The translations under genes were made by a program, and so were the position numbers. A stretch of 23,208 nt of DNA. Origin: an uncultured Clostridia bacterium (GTDB taxonomy: Bacteria; Bacillota; Clostridia; Christensenellales; Borkfalkiaceae). The notes under the pieces were generated by a model. That model had not been told where the DNA came from. It searched no databases and saw nothing but the letters and a program-made list of their open reading frames with translations. The DNA is taken from positions 1-23,208 of the forward strand of contig CANQUY010000008.1 in assembly GCA_947627125.1 (NCBI GenBank), in the 5' to 3' direction. Shown here piece by piece: positions 21,143 to 23,208 of this stretch (its first letter is position 1; every line of letters starts with the position of its first letter).

Positions 21143-22981
21143 TTATGATTTTATTTTAGAAAATGCGCCGTCGAAGGGCATATTTTCATCATCTGTCTTA
21201 CAGCACAGGATCCCGTGCCCGTAACCGTGCAGGTAGGAACCGATCTGTTCGAGCGCGTCCTTGACGGTTCCGCCGCTCACGCTTTCGTCGAAATCCTTTT
21301 CCGAGAGGCCGAGCTCCCGCATTGCCGCCGTTCCCGTCTGGACGATGGGTATGTATTCCACCCAATGCACGGGCACTGCGTGGAGGTTGCCGTCGCCGCC
21401 GAGTTCGGTGACGAAATCCAGCCGATCTTCCGCCCTGTACGAATAGGCGGTGACGCGGATCCTGTCGCTTCCCCCCTCTTTGTCCAAAAATTCCGTCTTT
21501 AAGATGGTCTGCGTGGCCGTGTCGGGGTGGCAAAAGGCATTCTGCCCGACCCTGTTGGCGAGGAATTCACTCTCATACGGGGTGTAGTTGCGGAAATAGT
21601 TCTCGGGGTAGATGTACTCCTGCGGCTTATGCTGCTGGTAGAGCGGGATCGAGAGGAGCGGCGCAAGGTCGAAATACAGATATTTGAAATAGCTGCAATT
21701 GAAATCTATGAACGTTCTCCTCGCGATGTCCGCGCTGTACGAATAATACCGTTTGTAGTCGGACGTGTCGAGATCCCAGCTTGCCGAATGCTCGGAGGAA
21801 ACAAAATTCAAACAGCCGTCCTTTCTCATCGCAAAGTCGTCGCCGAACCCTGCCTTATCCGTCATGAGGGCGATCATATTCTTCTGCGCAAGGGGGGTGA
21901 AGAGAAGGCGGAACTGCACTTCGTTGTCCCTGTCGAGCGCACCGAAGAGCACGTCGAACTCCGCATTCCCCATCTCGGTGAAATTTGTGGTGGGATCGTC
22001 GTCCGTCATGGCCTTTTCCTGTAATTTGCGGAGCTTTTTTGCGCCTGACTTGACTGTTTTTTCACGTTTCCCCTCGCTCAAGCGTTCCGCATGCCCTGCC
22101 TTGCGGGAGAAATGCAGATCGGGCGCAGCCTCGTTGCCGTAGATGAGGCGGGTCTGCTCGCTGTAATAGGGCTTGGGACGGGTGAGCGTCGCGATGAGCG
22201 TCTGCGTATGGGTCTGAACGTGGACATGGCCGTCCGAATCGGTGGTGGTCGTCGTCCACGTGATGAGAAGGCTGCCCGTATAGGTGCACGTCCCCATCGT
22301 GTGGACGAGTTCGCGGTCCACGACGAACGGATTCCCCAAGATCTCGCCCGTCAGAATGCCGATCGTGGAGCGTTCGGGGTCGTTCGGCTCGCCAAAACCG
22401 TATTTCGTGCACAGATAATCATATCTGCGCATGTTGAAATTATCGTCGATTTTGACAAGCGGAATGGTCATTTGGATGAGTTTGCGCGTCGCAGTGTCGT
22501 CAAAGAGGGCGTTGAGGGGAGCCATTTGCCGCCACGCCTCCTGCAAGAAGCTGTCCGCTTCCGCCTGCCGCTTCTGTCGCTCCGCCTCGGTGCGCTTGAG
22601 CAAGGGATTGATCTTCCCGAAGATAATGCCGAATCCGACCGCCGCGCATGCAACGCCGCCGACAAGAAAGAGGCTTCCGAAGAGGTAACTCTCCTGCACG
22701 AGGGACATGATGCCGATGATGAGAAGGATCGCCCCGAGGACGATCAAAAAAATCAGAAATCCCCTCGCGCCCCTGTTGCGGGAAAGCCGTTTCTCGAGCT
22801 GGGCGACGTGCTTCATCTTGGCGTCGTAGGACGCGACGGTGGCACGGTTCTCATCGAGCGAAATCCCCGATTTCGACACAAGATCGTCGAAATACGCCTC
22901 GGCATTCCGTTCAAATTCCTGTTTGTATGACTGCTTATAGGCCTCTAATGGCTCTAACAGTCTGTCATCTCTATCTTCCAC
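21143..22981 (-). CDS. Uncharacterised two-TM membrane protein, LemA partner
   Basis: 612 residues if the GTG at 22981 is used. It has an N-terminal helical region (1-70), two membrane segments (74-95 and 100-122), a charged coiled stretch (125-150), then a large mixed domain. A Thr-rich strand (TWTTTTTDSDGHVHVQTHTQT) and repeated Tyr/Phe-rich segments near 430-480 stand out. I do not recognise the family; its position before lemA and its two-TM-plus-large-domain form recall DUF3137-type LemA partners. The start is uncertain: AGGAG sits only one base before the GTG, and the promoter places the mRNA 5' end at about that same base. No in-frame ATG occurs before residue 56. It is the first gene of the operon. 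Confidence 0.8.
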   Translation of the reverse strand: MEDRDDRLLEPLEAYKQSYKQEFERNAEAYFDDLVSKSGISLDENRATVASYDAKMKHVAQLEKRLSRNRGARGFLIFLIVLGAILLIIGIMSLVQESYLFGSLFLVGGVACAAVGFGIIFGKINPLLKRTEAERQKRQAEADSFLQEAWRQMAPLNALFDDTATRKLIQMTIPLVKIDDNFNMRRYDYLCTKYGFGEPNDPERSTIGILTGEILGNPFVVDRELVHTMGTCTYTGSLLITWTTTTTDSDGHVHVQTHTQTLIATLTRPKPYYSEQTRLIYGNEAAPDLHFSRKAGHAERLSEGKREKTVKSGAKKLRKLQEKAMTDDDPTTNFTEMGNAEFDVLFGALDRDNEVQFRLLFTPLAQKNMIALMTDKAGFGDDFAMRKDGCLNFVSSEHSASWDLDTSDYKRYYSYSADIARRTFIDFNCSYFKYLYFDLAPLLSIPLYQQHKPQEYIYPENYFRNYTPYESEFLANRVGQNAFCHPDTATQTILKTEFLDKEGGSDRIRVTAYSYRAEDRLDFVTELGGDGNLHAVPVHWVEYIPIVQTGTAAMRELGLSEKDFDESVSGGTVKDALEQIGSYLHGYGHGILCCKTDDENMPFDGAFSKIKS

Positions 22982-22987
22982 ACTCCT

Positions 22988-23016
22988 ATTTTAAAACGAT
23001 ATATACCGATTGTCAA
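22988..23016 (-). promoter_or_regulatory. Promoter of the LemA operon
   Basis: TTGACA (23016-23011), 17 bases, TAAAAT (22993-22988), minus strand. The expected first base is about 22981, the G of the GTG start codon, so the mRNA may be leaderless. Confidence 0.8.
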
Positions 23017-23103
23017 GAACTCATTCGACATTTTTTTGCAATTTTCCTGTAATTTTTACAAGATTTAACCAAAAGTGATGAATTTTGGGGGAAGACTACT
23101 TAA

Positions 23104-23208
23104 GCGGCGAGATGCTTCGGGTCAGCCCCCATTGACTTCGTTCATGTTCCCGTTCTCAGCATGACGCCGCTATGGGAGCAGCCCCGCGTCATTCTGAGAA
23201 ACAGAGCA
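23104..23208. repeat. Family 1 palindromic repeat pieces at the window edge (copies G and H)
   Basis: The right arm of one copy (GCGGCGAGATGCTTCGGGTC to CTCAGCATGACG, 23104-23166) is followed 20 bases later by the left end of another copy (CGTCATTCTGAGAAAC, 23187 onward) that runs out of the window. The 5' half of copy G is missing, replaced by AT-rich sequence (23017-23100) with no gene. Confidence 0.8.

Overview
The window looks like a chromosomal segment of a Gram-positive, low-motility Clostridia-type (Bacillota) gut or anaerobe genome. Supporting signs are strong AGGAGG ribosome sites, sigma-A promoters with 17-bp spacers, lipoprotein signal peptides, a sugar ABC importer without its own ATPase, and a very large wall or membrane-anchored surface protein. 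GC is fairly high. A placement near Christensenellales is only an impression. Intergenic regions are packed with imperfect palindromic repeats.

Layout: (1) 1-5940, minus strand: a four-gene operon with one clear promoter (6067-6039). It runs propeller-permease fusion, second permease, lipoprotein solute-binding protein, then a GH71/GH99-like lipoprotein cut by the window edge. It looks like an oligosaccharide uptake locus. (2) 6219-7244: a family-2 glycosyltransferase with a helical-repeat tail. (3) 7245-9550: a palindromic-repeat zone around two small divergent genes, a one-TM protein (7842-8444) and a PepSY-like lipoprotein (8551-9213). (4) 9578-10490: the most interesting part, two inverted copies of a compact unit. 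Each unit has a peptide mRNA (33 or 35 codons) convergent with a ~95-nt antisense RNA, and the two share a bidirectional terminator. All four promoters are near-consensus and all four RNAs start with the same leader motif. This is the architecture of a type I toxin-antitoxin system (Fst/par-like), but the peptides and the leader logic do not match any family I recognise. (5) 10688-18052, minus: a 2454-residue secreted multidomain surface protein. (6) 18659-20129: a queuosine-precursor transporter (YhhQ/VUT family) behind a probable preQ1-I riboswitch, overlapping an SDR oxidoreductase gene. (7) 20451-22981, minus: LemA-family protein plus a 612-residue membrane protein, possibly from a leaderless mRNA.

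In working terms, the importer brings in a glycan-derived oligosaccharide, perhaps after trimming by the GH-like lipoprotein. The surface giant probably mediates adhesion or binding. The queuosine locus is self-contained salvage with ligand feedback. The two small-RNA/peptide units are independent genes, probably toxin-antitoxin modules, flanked and separated by palindromic elements. No tRNA, rRNA, CRISPR array, transposase or phage gene was seen.
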